Source: an uncultured Clostridia bacterium
Lineage (GTDB): Bacteria; Bacillota; Clostridia; Oscillospirales; Acutalibacteraceae
Assembly: GCA_947625785.1 (NCBI GenBank)
Contig: CANQPS010000010.1
Location: 1-64,000 of the forward strand
Length of the DNA stretch: 64,000 nt
Direction: 5' to 3'
Below, one piece after another: positions 45,791 to 54,989 of the stretch; position 1 is the first letter of the stretch; each line of letters opens with the position of its first letter. The position numbers were made by a program, and so were the translations under genes. The notes below the pieces were generated by a model. It searched no databases, was not told the origin of the DNA, and saw only the letters and a program-made list of their open reading frames with translations.

Positions 45791-45857
45791 TTGATTTTAT
45801 AGGTTTTATATTGTATAATCAAAATATAAAAAATATTTAAAGTGTGGGATTTAATTA

Positions 45858-46481
45858 ATGATAGCAGTTATTGATTATGGAGCAGGTAATTTACAAAGCG
45901 TGGTAAAAGCACTGAATTTTATAGGTTGTGAGTCTTTTATTACAAATGATAAAAATAAAATTTTAATGGCTGATGGTGCCATAATGCCGGGCGTAGGTTC
46001 TTTTGGCGATGCTATGGCTTCAATGATAAAAAATGATTTAAAAAATGCAATTATTGATTTTATAAATACCGGAAAGGCTTTTTTAGGAATATGCTTAGGA
46101 TTACAGCTTTTATTCCCGGGTAGTGAGGAAAGCCCTGATGTAAAGGGCTTAGGATTATTAAAGGGAGATATAACAAAAATTCCGTCAATCAATAACTTGA
46201 AAATACCACATATGGGTTGGAACTCCCTCGATATAATTAAAAAAGACGGAATTTTCAGAGGTATAGAGGGTAATCCTTATGTTTATTTTGTACATTCGTA
46301 TTATTTAAAAGCAGAGGATAAGGATATAGTTTCGGCTCAAACCGAATATGGCGTTAAAATAGATGCCTCCGTCAGATATAAAAATATATTTGCTACACAA
46401 TTTCACCCTGAAAAAAGCGGAGATGTAGGTATAAAAATATTGAAAAACTTTATTGAAATAACACAAGAGGAGGTTAAGTAA
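45858..46481 (+). CDS. hisH: Imidazole glycerol phosphate synthase, glutaminase subunit
   Basis: This 207-residue glutaminase supplies ammonia to HisF in histidine synthesis. [19 protein letters not shown], the catalytic Cys in [10 protein letters not shown] and FHPEKSG with His and Glu of the triad are intact. It is followed by hisF after four bases. No other histidine genes are in the window. Confidence 0.95.
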   Translation: MIAVIDYGAGNLQSVVKALNFIGCESFITNDKNKILMADGAIMPGVGSFGDAMASMIKNDLKNAIIDFINTGKAFLGICLGLQLLFPGSEESPDVKGLGLLKGDITKIPSINNLKIPHMGWNSLDIIKKDGIFRGIEGNPYVYFVHSYYLKAEDKDIVSAQTEYGVKIDASVRYKNIFATQFHPEKSGDVGIKILKNFIEITQEEVK

Positions 46482-46485
46482 TATT

Positions 46486-47247
46486 ATGTATGCTAAAAGA
46501 ATAATACCTTGTCTTGATGTGAAAGATAACAGAGTCGTAAAAGGAACGGAATTTTTAAACCTTAGAGATGCGGGTGACCCCGTTGAAGCAGCTAAGATAT
46601 ACGATAAACAAGGAGCAGATGAACTTGTACTTCTTGATATTACAGCATCATCTGACGCAAGAGGTATAATGATTGATATAGTAAATGCGGTTGCTGATAA
46701 TATATTTATACCATTTACCGTAGGCGGAGGAATAAGAACAATAGATGATTTTACGGAAATTCTTAGGGCAGGGGCTGATAAAGTTTCGGTAAATTCCGCA
46801 GCAATAAAAAGGCCTGAAATTATTAATGAGGCTTCATATAAATTTGGAAGTCAATGCGTTGTAACAGCTATTGACGCTAAAAAAAGAGCAGATAATTCAG
46901 GTTGGGACATATATATAAACGGCGGACGAATTAATACCGGTATAGACGCCGTAAAGTGGGCAATAGAGGCAGAAAAACGTGGGGCAGGTGAAATCCTTTT
47001 AACCAGTATGGACTGTGATGGAGTTAAAAATGGTTATGATTTAGATTTAACAAGAGCAGTATCAGAAAATGTTGGCATACCGGTAATTGCGTCTGGTGGT
47101 GCAGGAAATATGGAACATTTTTATGACGCATTTACGACAGGTAAGGCAGATGCAGTTTTGGCAGCTTCGTTGTTTCACTTCGGAGAAATAACTATTCCAA
47201 ACTTAAAAAAATATCTTGCAGACAGAAATATATCTGTAAGGAGATAA
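46486..47247 (+). CDS. hisF: Imidazole glycerol phosphate synthase, cyclase subunit
   Basis: This 253-residue TIM barrel makes imidazole glycerol phosphate and AICAR from PRFAR. The catalytic Asp11 ([10 protein letters not shown]) and the second Asp in TAIDAKK are present, with the phosphate loops GGGIRT and ASGGAGN. GAGGAGG precedes ATG 46486 inside the end of hisH. A terminator follows, so hisHF is a two-gene unit. Confidence 0.95.
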   Translation: MYAKRIIPCLDVKDNRVVKGTEFLNLRDAGDPVEAAKIYDKQGADELVLLDITASSDARGIMIDIVNAVADNIFIPFTVGGGIRTIDDFTEILRAGADKVSVNSAAIKRPEIINEASYKFGSQCVVTAIDAKKRADNSGWDIYINGGRINTGIDAVKWAIEAEKRGAGEILLTSMDCDGVKNGYDLDLTRAVSENVGIPVIASGGAGNMEHFYDAFTTGKADAVLAASLFHFGEITIPNLKKYLADRNISVRR

Positions 47248-47284
47248 TTTAAGTATTATCAGTGGTAGACGATTTTATAATAAA

Positions 47285-47332
47285 AGCACTTTCTATGATA
47301 TAATATTATACCGTAGAAAGTGCTGTTTTTTA
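47285..47332. terminator. Terminator after hisF
   Basis: AGCACTTTCTA (47285-47295) pairs with TAGAAAGTGCT (47314-47324), followed by GTTTTTT. It lies between the converging hisF and amidase genes. Confidence 0.8.
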
Positions 47333-47353
47333 AAATATATTTAATATAGCATA

Positions 47354-48097
47354 TTAACTAATAATTTGAACAAATTCGGACTTAGCATAGCCTCGTGTAC
47401 CGTTATACGATACAAGATACCAACCGTTTTCTTCACCATATACAATTAAACTTGCACCTTTTGGCGCTTGTGTAAGAATAGGCGAGGTAATGCTTGCTTG
47501 ACTTCTTATATTTAAGGGTGTAGTCTGAGTATTTACTATGGCTCTTTTCGGAGAAGTAGGTTGTTCGAGTGTTATACCAAAATACTCAGCAACAGATAAT
47601 GCAAGGTTTTCGGCAATTTCGCCAATATTATCCCTAATCCATTGGGCTTCCTGCGGATTATCGTGGTATGCAATTTCAATTAATATGGCAGGAGCTCTTG
47701 TGCGGGTTAATTCGGCAAGTGATGTTGTTGAAACCGTTCTTACTTTTGATGGTTCAGGATATATAGCTTTAAAATTATTTGCAAATAATTCAGCAATGGA
47801 TTTACTTCTGGAACTATTTGCATAATAGTAAAAGTCTGAACCTGTAATTTGACCGGCAAGTGCGGGGGGTGCAGCATTGGAATGTAATGCAAGGTGTAAA
47901 TCATAATTTCCCTTATTAGAATCGCTGATAACTTGTGAAAGGGTTTGTTCAGGGTTGTTTCTTGTAACCTCAATGCCGCTGGATATAAGATATGGCATCA
48001 TTTCATCAGCTATAAGATTCATATAATATTCTTCATTTCCACCATCGACATAAGGGTTAAACTCCTGCAAAGATGGACTTAAATATAATGTTGGCAT
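47354..48097 (-). CDS. N-acetylmuramoyl-L-alanine amidase with SH3 domain
   Basis: This 247-residue zinc amidase (Amidase_3 type, about 1-175) has a bacterial SH3 domain at the C-terminus (about 185-245, TTPLNIRSQASITSPIL). The start SPSLQEFNPYVDGGNEEYYMN, LHSNAAP and EIAYHDNPQEA are typical of a clostridial subgroup. The canonical first zinc His (GHGG) is not visible. There is no signal peptide, so it may be released by lysis, act in the mother cell, or be of phage origin. It follows a polysaccharide deacetylase gene by 24 bases. Confidence 0.82.
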   Translation of the reverse strand: MPTLYLSPSLQEFNPYVDGGNEEYYMNLIADEMMPYLISSGIEVTRNNPEQTLSQVISDSNKGNYDLHLALHSNAAPPALAGQITGSDFYYYANSSRSKSIAELFANNFKAIYPEPSKVRTVSTTSLAELTRTRAPAILIEIAYHDNPQEAQWIRDNIGEIAENLALSVAEYFGITLEQPTSPKRAIVNTQTTPLNIRSQASITSPILTQAPKGASLIVYGEENGWYLVSYNGTRGYAKSEFVQIIS

Positions 48098-48121
48098 TGA
48101 AAAATCCTCGCTTTCAATTAA

Positions 48122-49006
48122 TTATTTATTGGTATATTTAGATAAGATATTGATGAGGCTGTCACCGCTTTTTCTCAAAAATCTTCCTAATTCGTATAAG
48201 CAGTTACTGTCAGTTGTGATATAATTGATTTTTTCTTCACAACCAATAGTGCATTTAAATCCCATTTCCTTAACTATAAGCAGCGTATCACTATTTGTCG
48301 CACCAAATGGATATGTAACAGCAATAGGTGTATAATTAAGGTTTTGTTTAATCATATCTTGGGCTTTCATAACATCACCATTAATGAATTCCCTGTACTC
48401 ATCAAGTGTTTCACTTGAATTTTTCTTTATACCATTTCGGTTATTTGAATTTTTATGTGAGTTATACGAATGATTTTGTATTTCAAAAGTTCCGGAATTC
48501 ATCATTTCTTTTAGGTTATCCCAAGTACAATGCGAATAATTAGGATTATTATTAGGGTTTTTTGAATAAAATTCGCTATAATATACAATAGGGGATATTA
48601 TAGCTTTAAAATTATACTTTTCAAGCAAGGGTTTGGCGTAAAGATAATTATTGTAATATCCATCGTCAAAAGTCAATATTATAGGATTTTTTGGCAGAGG
48701 TATTTTTTTCTCTATGTAGTTTATTAAATCAGAAATAACAATGGTATTATAGTTATTTTCGGAAAGATATTTTAAATCGCTTTCAAATTCGTCATAAGAA
48801 ATAACATAGTTACCAAGAAGATTGTTATTCTTCGATATACCGTGATACATAATGATAGGAACTTTAATACCTACTTCATCTTGATTAGTTTCTATGATAT
48901 TATCAGTATTTATTTTAGTATAAATTGTAAGTGATAAGAACAATACAAGAATAAAAGTACAAAATATAGCTGTTACAAATTTATATATTCTGAAATTTAT
49001 ATACAA
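48122..49006 (-). CDS. Polysaccharide deacetylase (NodB domain)
   Basis: This 294-residue membrane-anchored carbohydrate esterase has a signal anchor at about 9-30 and a NodB domain from about 80. The catalytic and metal residues lie in LTFDDGYYNN and NHSYNSH. Relatives remove acetyl groups from peptidoglycan or other glycans; PdaB and PdaA act in spores, but assignment to either is not possible. The start is TTG 49006, eight bases behind AAGGAGGTG. With the downstream amidase it forms a wall-modifying pair. Confidence 0.85.
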   Translation of the reverse strand: MYINFRIYKFVTAIFCTFILVLFLSLTIYTKINTDNIIETNQDEVGIKVPIIMYHGISKNNNLLGNYVISYDEFESDLKYLSENNYNTIVISDLINYIEKKIPLPKNPIILTFDDGYYNNYLYAKPLLEKYNFKAIISPIVYYSEFYSKNPNNNPNYSHCTWDNLKEMMNSGTFEIQNHSYNSHKNSNNRNGIKKNSSETLDEYREFINGDVMKAQDMIKQNLNYTPIAVTYPFGATNSDTLLIVKEMGFKCTIGCEEKINYITTDSNCLYELGRFLRKSGDSLINILSKYTNK

Positions 49007-49085
49007 AAAAACACCTCCTTTTATTGCAATAAATTTATATGCTGTGTAAATAGAAAATATTATTACAATTTAGTTAATAGGTCTA

Positions 49086-49121
49086 ATAAAAATTCCCTCT
49101 GACTATATAAGCAGAGGGAAT
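49086..49121 (-). terminator. Terminator of the psd transcript
   Basis: ATTCCCTCTG (49092-49101) pairs with CAGAGGGAAT (49112-49121); on the - strand a TTTTTATT run follows. Confidence 0.75.
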
Positions 49122-49143
49122 GTCTATTTTTTAATTTTATTTT

Positions 49144-49227
49144 TTATGTGCAGTAATAATCGTATAACTGTATGCGTTTATTCTTAAGATTATCCAAATT
49201 ACTTAATAATTTATTATCTATATTCAT
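49144..49227 (-). CDS. Possible 27-residue small ORF after psd
   Basis: Between psd and its terminator a short frame starts at ATG 49227, 13 bases after AGAGGT, and encodes a polar peptide (MNIDNKLLSNLDNLKNKR, ending YDYYCT). It sits inside the psd transcript. No family is recognised and it may be chance. Confidence 0.25.
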   Translation of the reverse strand: MNIDNKLLSNLDNLKNKRIQLYDYYCT

Positions 49228-49245
49228 TTTTCGGCAAAAACCTCT

Positions 49246-50103
49246 CTAAAAAAAGTTAAAATTGCCAATGCCGATTTTTTCTCCATATTTTACAACGGTT
49301 TCAAAACCGTTTTTGGTATTTTCCATTATTTCGTCATCAATAAGAACAGTATCTTTTTTTACAAGAAGAACAATTGTTGAACCACCAAATAAAAACATAC
49401 CTTTTTCTTCACCTTTTTTAAAAGTATATTCCTGATGATAATTTTTAATTTTGCCAACCATTAAAGCACCGACTTCAATATGTATAACATCATTAAAATT
49501 ATCGGTATGAAGTACAGTATATTCTCTTGTATTTCTTTTATAAATATTATAATTATTTAAAGCAACAGGCTGTACTGTGTGAAATTCGCCTTTGATATGA
49601 ATATTTTTACCCTTATAACCGTTATCTATGTAGCAGTATCTGTGGTAGTCGTCAACGGCAAGTCTGAAAATAAGACACATTCCGCCTATATAATCTTTAT
49701 AAATTTCGTTATTACCGATTAGGTCTTTAATACTGTAAAAAGAGTCTTTAATATTAAATAAAGAGCTTTCATTTATTTTATATACAGTAAGTTTTGAATC
49801 GCAAGGAGAAATAAAATCTTCACAATTTATTGAAATAGGGCGTTTATCTTTTTTTATCCTCCTTGTAAAAAAATCATTATAACAATTATAAGTTTCTATT
49901 TCATATTCGTCCATATTTATATTATTTTTTCGGATAAAAGATTTAATCATAAGTTTAGATAACTTAGAGTTCATATATAATCCGCCTAATTTTGAAACAA
50001 AAGGCTTAGTTAGTATCTTAAGTATAATTCTGCCATAAGTAGTATTATACAGTGTTCCTGTTATGCCTTTTGGGGAATAGTCTATTTTAATTTTTTTTCT
50101 CAT
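49246..50103 (-). CDS. psd: Phosphatidylserine decarboxylase
   Basis: This 285-residue enzyme makes phosphatidylethanolamine. FGGSTIVLL holds the Ser that becomes the pyruvoyl group after self-cleavage (FGGST in place of the commoner LGST). DYHRYCY and the FHTVQPVALN block fit the family. The ATG at 50103 is chosen; TTG 50109 is nearer to the weak GAGAG ribosome binding site and is possible. It follows pssA by about 60 bases, completing the two-step pathway. Confidence 0.9.
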   Translation of the reverse strand: MRKKIKIDYSPKGITGTLYNTTYGRIILKILTKPFVSKLGGLYMNSKLSKLMIKSFIRKNNINMDEYEIETYNCYNDFFTRRIKKDKRPISINCEDFISPCDSKLTVYKINESSLFNIKDSFYSIKDLIGNNEIYKDYIGGMCLIFRLAVDDYHRYCYIDNGYKGKNIHIKGEFHTVQPVALNNYNIYKRNTREYTVLHTDNFNDVIHIEVGALMVGKIKNYHQEYTFKKGEEKGMFLFGGSTIVLLVKKDTVLIDDEIMENTKNGFETVVKYGEKIGIGNFNFF

Positions 50104-50168
50104 ATTCAAACATTCTCTCTTTCAGTAAAAAATAAATAGGCTATATATTATATAGCCTAAAAGTAATA

Positions 50169-50783
50169 TCATTTTGCAAAGAAAATAACGAGTGCCAATT
50201 CAAGAATACCGATAGCAAGAAAAACCATAATACCTTTCATACCGGGTTTTTTAAGTTTAAATCTTAATAAGAAAAGTAATGCCACAAATATCATAAAACA
50301 ATTATATATTATGTGAAAATAGCCCTGCGTAAATTGTTTTAAACAATAGACAATCGGAAATATAACGGCTGCACTTGTAACGGGTAATCCTTCATAATAT
50401 TTTCTTACCTCTGTGGTATGTTTTTGTCTTTCTTCTTCTGTTACATTAAAATAGGCAAGTCTTATAAGTGCAGCTAAAACATATATAACAGGTATAAACC
50501 AAAGTTTTGATGATGGATTTAGGGTATAGGCTATTACTGCGGGCAGAACGCCAAAACAAACTAAATCTGATAAAGAATCTATTTGTATTCCAAATTTTTG
50601 TTCTTGGGTAGTTCTTTCTCTTGTGCGAGCGATTTTTCCGTCAAACATATCACAAGCACCGGAGAGAATAAGACAATATATAGAAACCACCGGTTGTCCG
50701 CTGATAGCACTAAAAATTCCCATTATAGCAGAAACAAGCCCTAAATATGTAACAATAACCGTATAGTTATAAAATCCTAACAT
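50169..50783 (-). CDS. pssA: CDP-diacylglycerol-serine O-phosphatidyltransferase
   Basis: This 204-residue membrane enzyme makes phosphatidylserine from CDP-diacylglycerol and serine. The CDP-alcohol phosphotransferase motif DG(x)2AR(x)8G(x)3D(x)3D is present as DGKIAR, GIQIDSLSD. About six membrane helices. Its product is the substrate of Psd coded next. AGAAGG precedes the ATG. Confidence 0.92.
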   Translation of the reverse strand: MLGFYNYTVIVTYLGLVSAIMGIFSAISGQPVVSIYCLILSGACDMFDGKIARTRERTTQEQKFGIQIDSLSDLVCFGVLPAVIAYTLNPSSKLWFIPVIYVLAALIRLAYFNVTEEERQKHTTEVRKYYEGLPVTSAAVIFPIVYCLKQFTQGYFHIIYNCFMIFVALLFLLRFKLKKPGMKGIMVFLAIGILELALVIFFAK

Positions 50784-50863
50784 TAAATCTTACCTTCTCT
50801 TTTTCAATTATGCGAAATAGATTTACTATTACAGATTTTATTATATCAATTATTTATATTTTG

Positions 50864-51235
50864 TCAATGTTTAGGTTCCTTATTTCTTGAAAATAGCTCT
50901 TTTATGCCCATAAACAATAATAAAATACCAAAAATCCTTCCGAGCCATACGGGACTTATATTATAGCTAATATACACACCTATAATACTGCCAATTATTC
51001 CAAATATGGCAAACGGTATAGCAGTTTTCCAAACGATTAATCTTTTAAAGCTATAAATAATCACTGAAAGTATTGCAATAGGTATAAAGAAAATAAGATT
51101 TATACCTTGCGCTAATTGCTGGGGAATATTATTAAAAACAGTAAGGCAAATTATAAGAATACCGCCGCCGCCCATACCCATAGCACCTAAAAGTCCGGAC
51201 ATAATACCACTTATAATTGAAAAAATATCTGTCAT
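50864..51235 (-). CDS. TauE/SafE-family half permease (second half)
   Basis: This 123-residue protein has about four membrane helices. GLLGAMGMGGGGILII near its start is the glycine-rich signature of each TauE/SafE repeat. It overlaps the preceding half gene by ATGA, and both are half the length of ordinary TauE/SafE exporters (about 250 residues). The two probably form one split transporter. The ATG at 51235 is chosen over a longer frame because of that overlap and GGAGG upstream. Confidence 0.85.
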   Translation of the reverse strand: MTDIFSIISGIMSGLLGAMGMGGGGILIICLTVFNNIPQQLAQGINLIFFIPIAILSVIIYSFKRLIVWKTAIPFAIFGIIGSIIGVYISYNISPVWLGRIFGILLLFMGIKELFSRNKEPKH

Positions 51236-51579
51236 CTTACCATTAACCTCCAACCCGCCCAAATCATAAGTATAGCGAATAATTTTCGTATCCATTTAGG
51301 TTTGATTTTGGATAAAAGTATTATACCTATTACAGCACCTATTAATCCCCATATTATATAAGGTGCTGCATCTGAGATACTTACAACACCTTTATAATAA
51401 TAGAATATAGCACTTATAATGCTTATTGGCAAAATTATAGCGATAGATGTAGCGTGGGCTTTTCTTGTATCGGTTTTTTGTCGAAGTAAAGGGACAATAA
51501 CCATACCCCCGCCTGCCCCCAACAATCCGTTTAAAAGTCCTGCCAACATACTGCAAACCCAGAATAAAATCTTTTTCAT
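51232..51579 (-). CDS. TauE/SafE-family half permease (first half)
   Basis: This 115-residue protein has about four membrane helices, with GLLNGLLGAGGGMVIVPLL, the first-repeat glycine motif of TauE/SafE. The family exports sulfite, sulfoacetate or other organosulfur anions; the substrate here is unknown. Its stop overlaps the start of the second half gene. Clean stop and start, each with proper signals, suggest a stable split rather than a fresh mutation. Confidence 0.85.
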   Translation of the reverse strand: MKKILFWVCSMLAGLLNGLLGAGGGMVIVPLLRQKTDTRKAHATSIAIILPISIISAIFYYYKGVVSISDAAPYIIWGLIGAVIGIILLSKIKPKWIRKLFAILMIWAGWRLMVR

Positions 51580-51679
51580 ATTAAAAAAATCCTTTTAACC
51601 AGCAGAAAATTAGATACAAGATATTTTTTGATATTTTTAAGTATTTTATTCAAATGTTTATAAAACAATTTTTAAATTA

Positions 51680-52612
51680 TTAACATTTTATTTCACCAAT
51701 ATAATTGATAATTTCATTTTTCATACGGATAGCCTCTCTGCGAGCCGCCTTAGCATAATCTTCCGGATTGCAATTTTCTTTTTTCCAAGCACACATAATT
51801 GCTCTTGAAGAATTTATAATAGCACCCAGACCATTTTTATCAAAAGCAAGGGCAACATCTTTTGCGTTACCTCCTTGTGCCCCGTATCCCGGTACTAAGA
51901 AAAATGTCTTAGGTAATTTATTTCTTAATTCCTTAAGTTGTTCGGGATAAGTCGCACCTACAACAGCACCTACACCTGAATAACCATATTTTCCCATAAC
52001 TTTTTCGCCCCAGACTTCACACATTTTACCCATAGTTTCATATATAGTGGTTCTGTTATTAATAATTTTATCCTGCAATTCTCCGGAAGATGGATTTGAA
52101 GTTTTAGCCAAAACAAATATACCTTTGTCAAGTTTGCTGCAAATATCTAAAAGAGGATTTATACCATCTGAACCTAAATATCCATTGACGGTAACTGCAT
52201 CAGCACCAAAGGCTTGTACAGTTTCTCCGCAAATATCAGTAGTGCCTATATGAGCGTTTGCGTAGGCTTCCATAGTAGCACCTATATCATTTCTTTTAGC
52301 ATCGGTTATAACAAATAATCCTTTGTTTTTAGCATAGGAAATTGTTTCTGCAAGTGTTTTAACGCCTTGCCAACCATACATCTCATAATAAGCGGATTGA
52401 GGTTTAACAGCTGGAACAATATCATAAAGTTCATCGATAAGACCTTTGTTATATTCAAGTATTGCACTTGCAGCACCTTCAAGTGTTTTTCCATATTTTT
52501 CAAAAGCCTTATCTTTAATATAATCAGGGATAAAGTCAAGTTTAGGGTCAAGACCTGCCACAGTTGGATTTTGTTTTTCTACAATTGATTTAATAAGTCT
52601 ATCAAAAGCCAT
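51680..52612 (-). CDS. pyrF: Orotidine 5'-phosphate decarboxylase (type 2)
   Basis: This 310-residue enzyme makes UMP, the last step of the pathway. VITDAKRNDIGAT contains the catalytic Lys-Asp pair, and VPGYGAQGG the phosphate loop; the length marks the longer type 2 family. AGGAGG precedes ATG 52612. It follows pyrC by 31 bases. Confidence 0.94.
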   Translation of the reverse strand: MAFDRLIKSIVEKQNPTVAGLDPKLDFIPDYIKDKAFEKYGKTLEGAASAILEYNKGLIDELYDIVPAVKPQSAYYEMYGWQGVKTLAETISYAKNKGLFVITDAKRNDIGATMEAYANAHIGTTDICGETVQAFGADAVTVNGYLGSDGINPLLDICSKLDKGIFVLAKTSNPSSGELQDKIINNRTTIYETMGKMCEVWGEKVMGKYGYSGVGAVVGATYPEQLKELRNKLPKTFFLVPGYGAQGGNAKDVALAFDKNGLGAIINSSRAIMCAWKKENCNPEDYAKAARREAIRMKNEIINYIGEIKC

Positions 52613-52643
52613 ATTAAAAGTCCTCCTAAGAATTTAATTTATA

Positions 52644-53918
52644 TTAATCACCATTATAAACGATTTTTCCATTGCAAATAGTAGTATGAATTTTTGCGGA
52701 CATTTTCATATTTTTAAATGGTGTATTGGTTGATTTACCGTGTAATTTATTTATGTCTACAATATAAGTGTCGCCAATACTGAATATTACTATATCAGCA
52801 TTAGCCCCAATGTGTAGAGTTCCTGCGTTAATTTTAAGTAAATTTGCAGGTTTGGCTGACATTTTATTAATAAGTTCATTTAAGGTAAGATGACCGCCGA
52901 CAACAAGAGATGTAATGCTTGCAATAAATGAGGTTTCCATACCAATAGAACCATTAGGAGCAGTTTGAAAATCGGATTTTTCTTTTGCAGTATGCGGAGC
53001 GTGGTCTGTAACGATTACATCGATAGTGCCGTCCTTCAGACCCTCAATAACAGCAAGTCTGTCGGTTTCTGTTCGTAAAGGCGGATTCATTCTATAATCG
53101 GCATCTTTTTTGAGTAATTCATTTTCCGTAAGCATAAAGTAATGCGGACAAGTTTCAGCCGTTATTTTGACGCCGCGCCTTTTAGCATCTCGTATAAGTG
53201 CCACAGAACCGGCAGTGCTAACGTGGCAAATATGAACAGGTACATTATAAGCAGCTGCAAGAGCTATTTCTCTTGCAGTTCCGCAATCTTCTGCGGCATT
53301 TGGAATACCTTTAACTCCCAATTTTTCGGAAATTTTACCCTCATTAATTATACCGCCTTTTGCAAGGGATAAATCTTCACAGTGAGCAGTAACCAGAAGT
53401 CCGAGTTTATCGGCTTTTTTCATTGCTTCGGCCATAACAGCAGTACTTACAACCGGTCTGCCATCATCGGAAAATGCTATTGCACCGGCATCTGCAAGTT
53501 CTTCAAGATTACAAATATTTTCACCTTCGAGATTTTTCGAGATACTTGCACAAACATAGACATTTGCATCGGCGGATTTAGATTTATCTATTATATATTT
53601 TACTATTTCAGGATTGTCTACGGCAGGTTTAGTATTTGGCATAGCAAGCAAACTTGTAACGCCACCTGCGGCAGCACTCTTGCAGCCGCTATAAATATCC
53701 TCTTTATGAGTAAATCCGGGGTCACGCAAATGTACGTGCATATCAACAAGACCCGGTGCGGCAATTAATCCTCTGCCATCAATAATTATATCAGCATTTT
53801 CGTTTATATCTTTTTTTAAATCTTTAATACAACCATTATCAATCAAAATATCCAATTCATTGTCTATGGATTGTGAATAATCAATAACCCTTATTTTTTT
53901 TATCAGTATGCTGTTCAT
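52644..53918 (-). CDS. pyrC: Dihydroorotase
   Basis: This 424-residue zinc amidohydrolase cyclises carbamoyl-aspartate. DMHVHLRDPGFTHKED and MPNTKP carry the first ligands, HCEDLSLAKGG and HICHVSTAGSV the next, and TDHAPH the catalytic Asp. The bridging Lys of some types is replaced by an acidic pattern common in this class I family. GGGGGAATACTC precedes ATG 53918. Co-transcribed with pyrF; pyrB lies 22 kb away on the other strand. Confidence 0.94.
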   Translation of the reverse strand: MNSILIKKIRVIDYSQSIDNELDILIDNGCIKDLKKDINENADIIIDGRGLIAAPGLVDMHVHLRDPGFTHKEDIYSGCKSAAAGGVTSLLAMPNTKPAVDNPEIVKYIIDKSKSADANVYVCASISKNLEGENICNLEELADAGAIAFSDDGRPVVSTAVMAEAMKKADKLGLLVTAHCEDLSLAKGGIINEGKISEKLGVKGIPNAAEDCGTAREIALAAAYNVPVHICHVSTAGSVALIRDAKRRGVKITAETCPHYFMLTENELLKKDADYRMNPPLRTETDRLAVIEGLKDGTIDVIVTDHAPHTAKEKSDFQTAPNGSIGMETSFIASITSLVVGGHLTLNELINKMSAKPANLLKINAGTLHIGANADIVIFSIGDTYIVDINKLHGKSTNTPFKNMKMSAKIHTTICNGKIVYNGD

Positions 53919-53942
53919 AGAGTATTCCCCCTAAAATCTGTT

Positions 53943-54815
53943 TTATTTTTTAGTATTTTCTTTATGAGTGGGTAATTTTCTCTTGTTAGAAAGTTTTTGT
54001 ATAGTTTGTAATTTTGAATTTTTATTGTTTGATTTATAAATATATTTTTTGGTAAATTTATTGCGTTTTTGTGAAGCAATTTTTTGTTTGTATTCTCTGC
54101 GTGGTGCTGCTACAAATATAATAAATATTGTCATTATTACGGCAAGCGATAATAAAATTTCAATTATTATAGTTATTACTTTTTCCAAAGTGCTGACCTC
54201 TTGAATTTTCTGAGGCATTTCTTCGATATTATCAAAAGTTACCGTATTCATAATACTCTCAATATCATTAAAAAGATTATCCGAAAAATCTTCTGTTGTT
54301 TGTACAGTGAATATAATTTCAAAACCATTTATTATGGTATAATACTGTATTCCGTTTTTCTGACCTTTTTCGGTACTGTCGGAAAAATCCATATACAAAT
54401 ACAATATTTCATTGATATAATGTTTTTTACAATTCAAATAATCTTTTGACGCTGTAAATTCATTAATAATATCCTGCAAATTTTCTTCTGAAACTTCGGA
54501 TAGATTAAATATTCGAGATGCAGCATCATTTTTCTGATAAGTTATAGCCATAGAAAGAGCAGAGTCTTTTGTTTGAGCTTGAAGGCATATATTATTTTTA
54601 TCCATATAATCCATAAGTTCTTCGTATGTCATAACCGTATAGGAGAGGTATTTATAATCCGGTGAAGTATCTTTTGTAAATACAACCATAGAATCATCAA
54701 AACTTATAGTCATATCAATATCATCTATTTTATATTTTGTATCTTTTGCATAAACACATACTCCGCTTAGAATAATAAGTATTATAAATGTAAAAAGTAA
54801 AAGTATTTTTTTCAG
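53943..54815 (-). CDS. Membrane protein of unknown function, probable CTG start
   Basis: This 290-residue protein was not recognised. From CTG 54815 it reads KKILLLFTFIILIILSGVCVYA, an ideal signal peptide, and GGGGGA lies seven bases before that CTG. The longer frame from TTG 54878 adds 21 residues, has no ribosome binding site and hides the signal peptide. An extracytoplasmic domain of about 180 residues follows, then a membrane helix at about 213-235 and a very basic cytoplasmic tail (KRNKFTKKYIYKSNNKNSK). It heads the pyrC-pyrF transcript. Confidence 0.7.
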   Translation of the reverse strand: MKKILLLFTFIILIILSGVCVYAKDTKYKIDDIDMTISFDDSMVVFTKDTSPDYKYLSYTVMTYEELMDYMDKNNICLQAQTKDSALSMAITYQKNDAASRIFNLSEVSEENLQDIINEFTASKDYLNCKKHYINEILYLYMDFSDSTEKGQKNGIQYYTIINGFEIIFTVQTTEDFSDNLFNDIESIMNTVTFDNIEEMPQKIQEVSTLEKVITIIIEILLSLAVIMTIFIIFVAAPRREYKQKIASQKRNKFTKKYIYKSNNKNSKLQTIQKLSNKRKLPTHKENTKK

Positions 54816-54917
54816 TATAAGTCCCCCAAAATATAATATTGTTACTTTAATTATATTAGTTTTTGATAAGAAAGACAACCGGTTTTTTTGTAAAAAATGT
54901 TTTTTGGCGATTTAATA

Positions 54918-54946
54918 TTGCAAATAGTAGATGTATGTGATATAAT
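54918..54946 (+). promoter_or_regulatory. Sigma-A promoter of the DUF1858 gene
   Basis: TTGCAA (54918-54923), 17 bases, TATAAT (54941-54946), 43 bases before the start. Confidence 0.7.
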
Positions 54947-54989
54947 TTGATATAATAAATTAAAACAGAAGGTATGGTGAATTTTTAAT

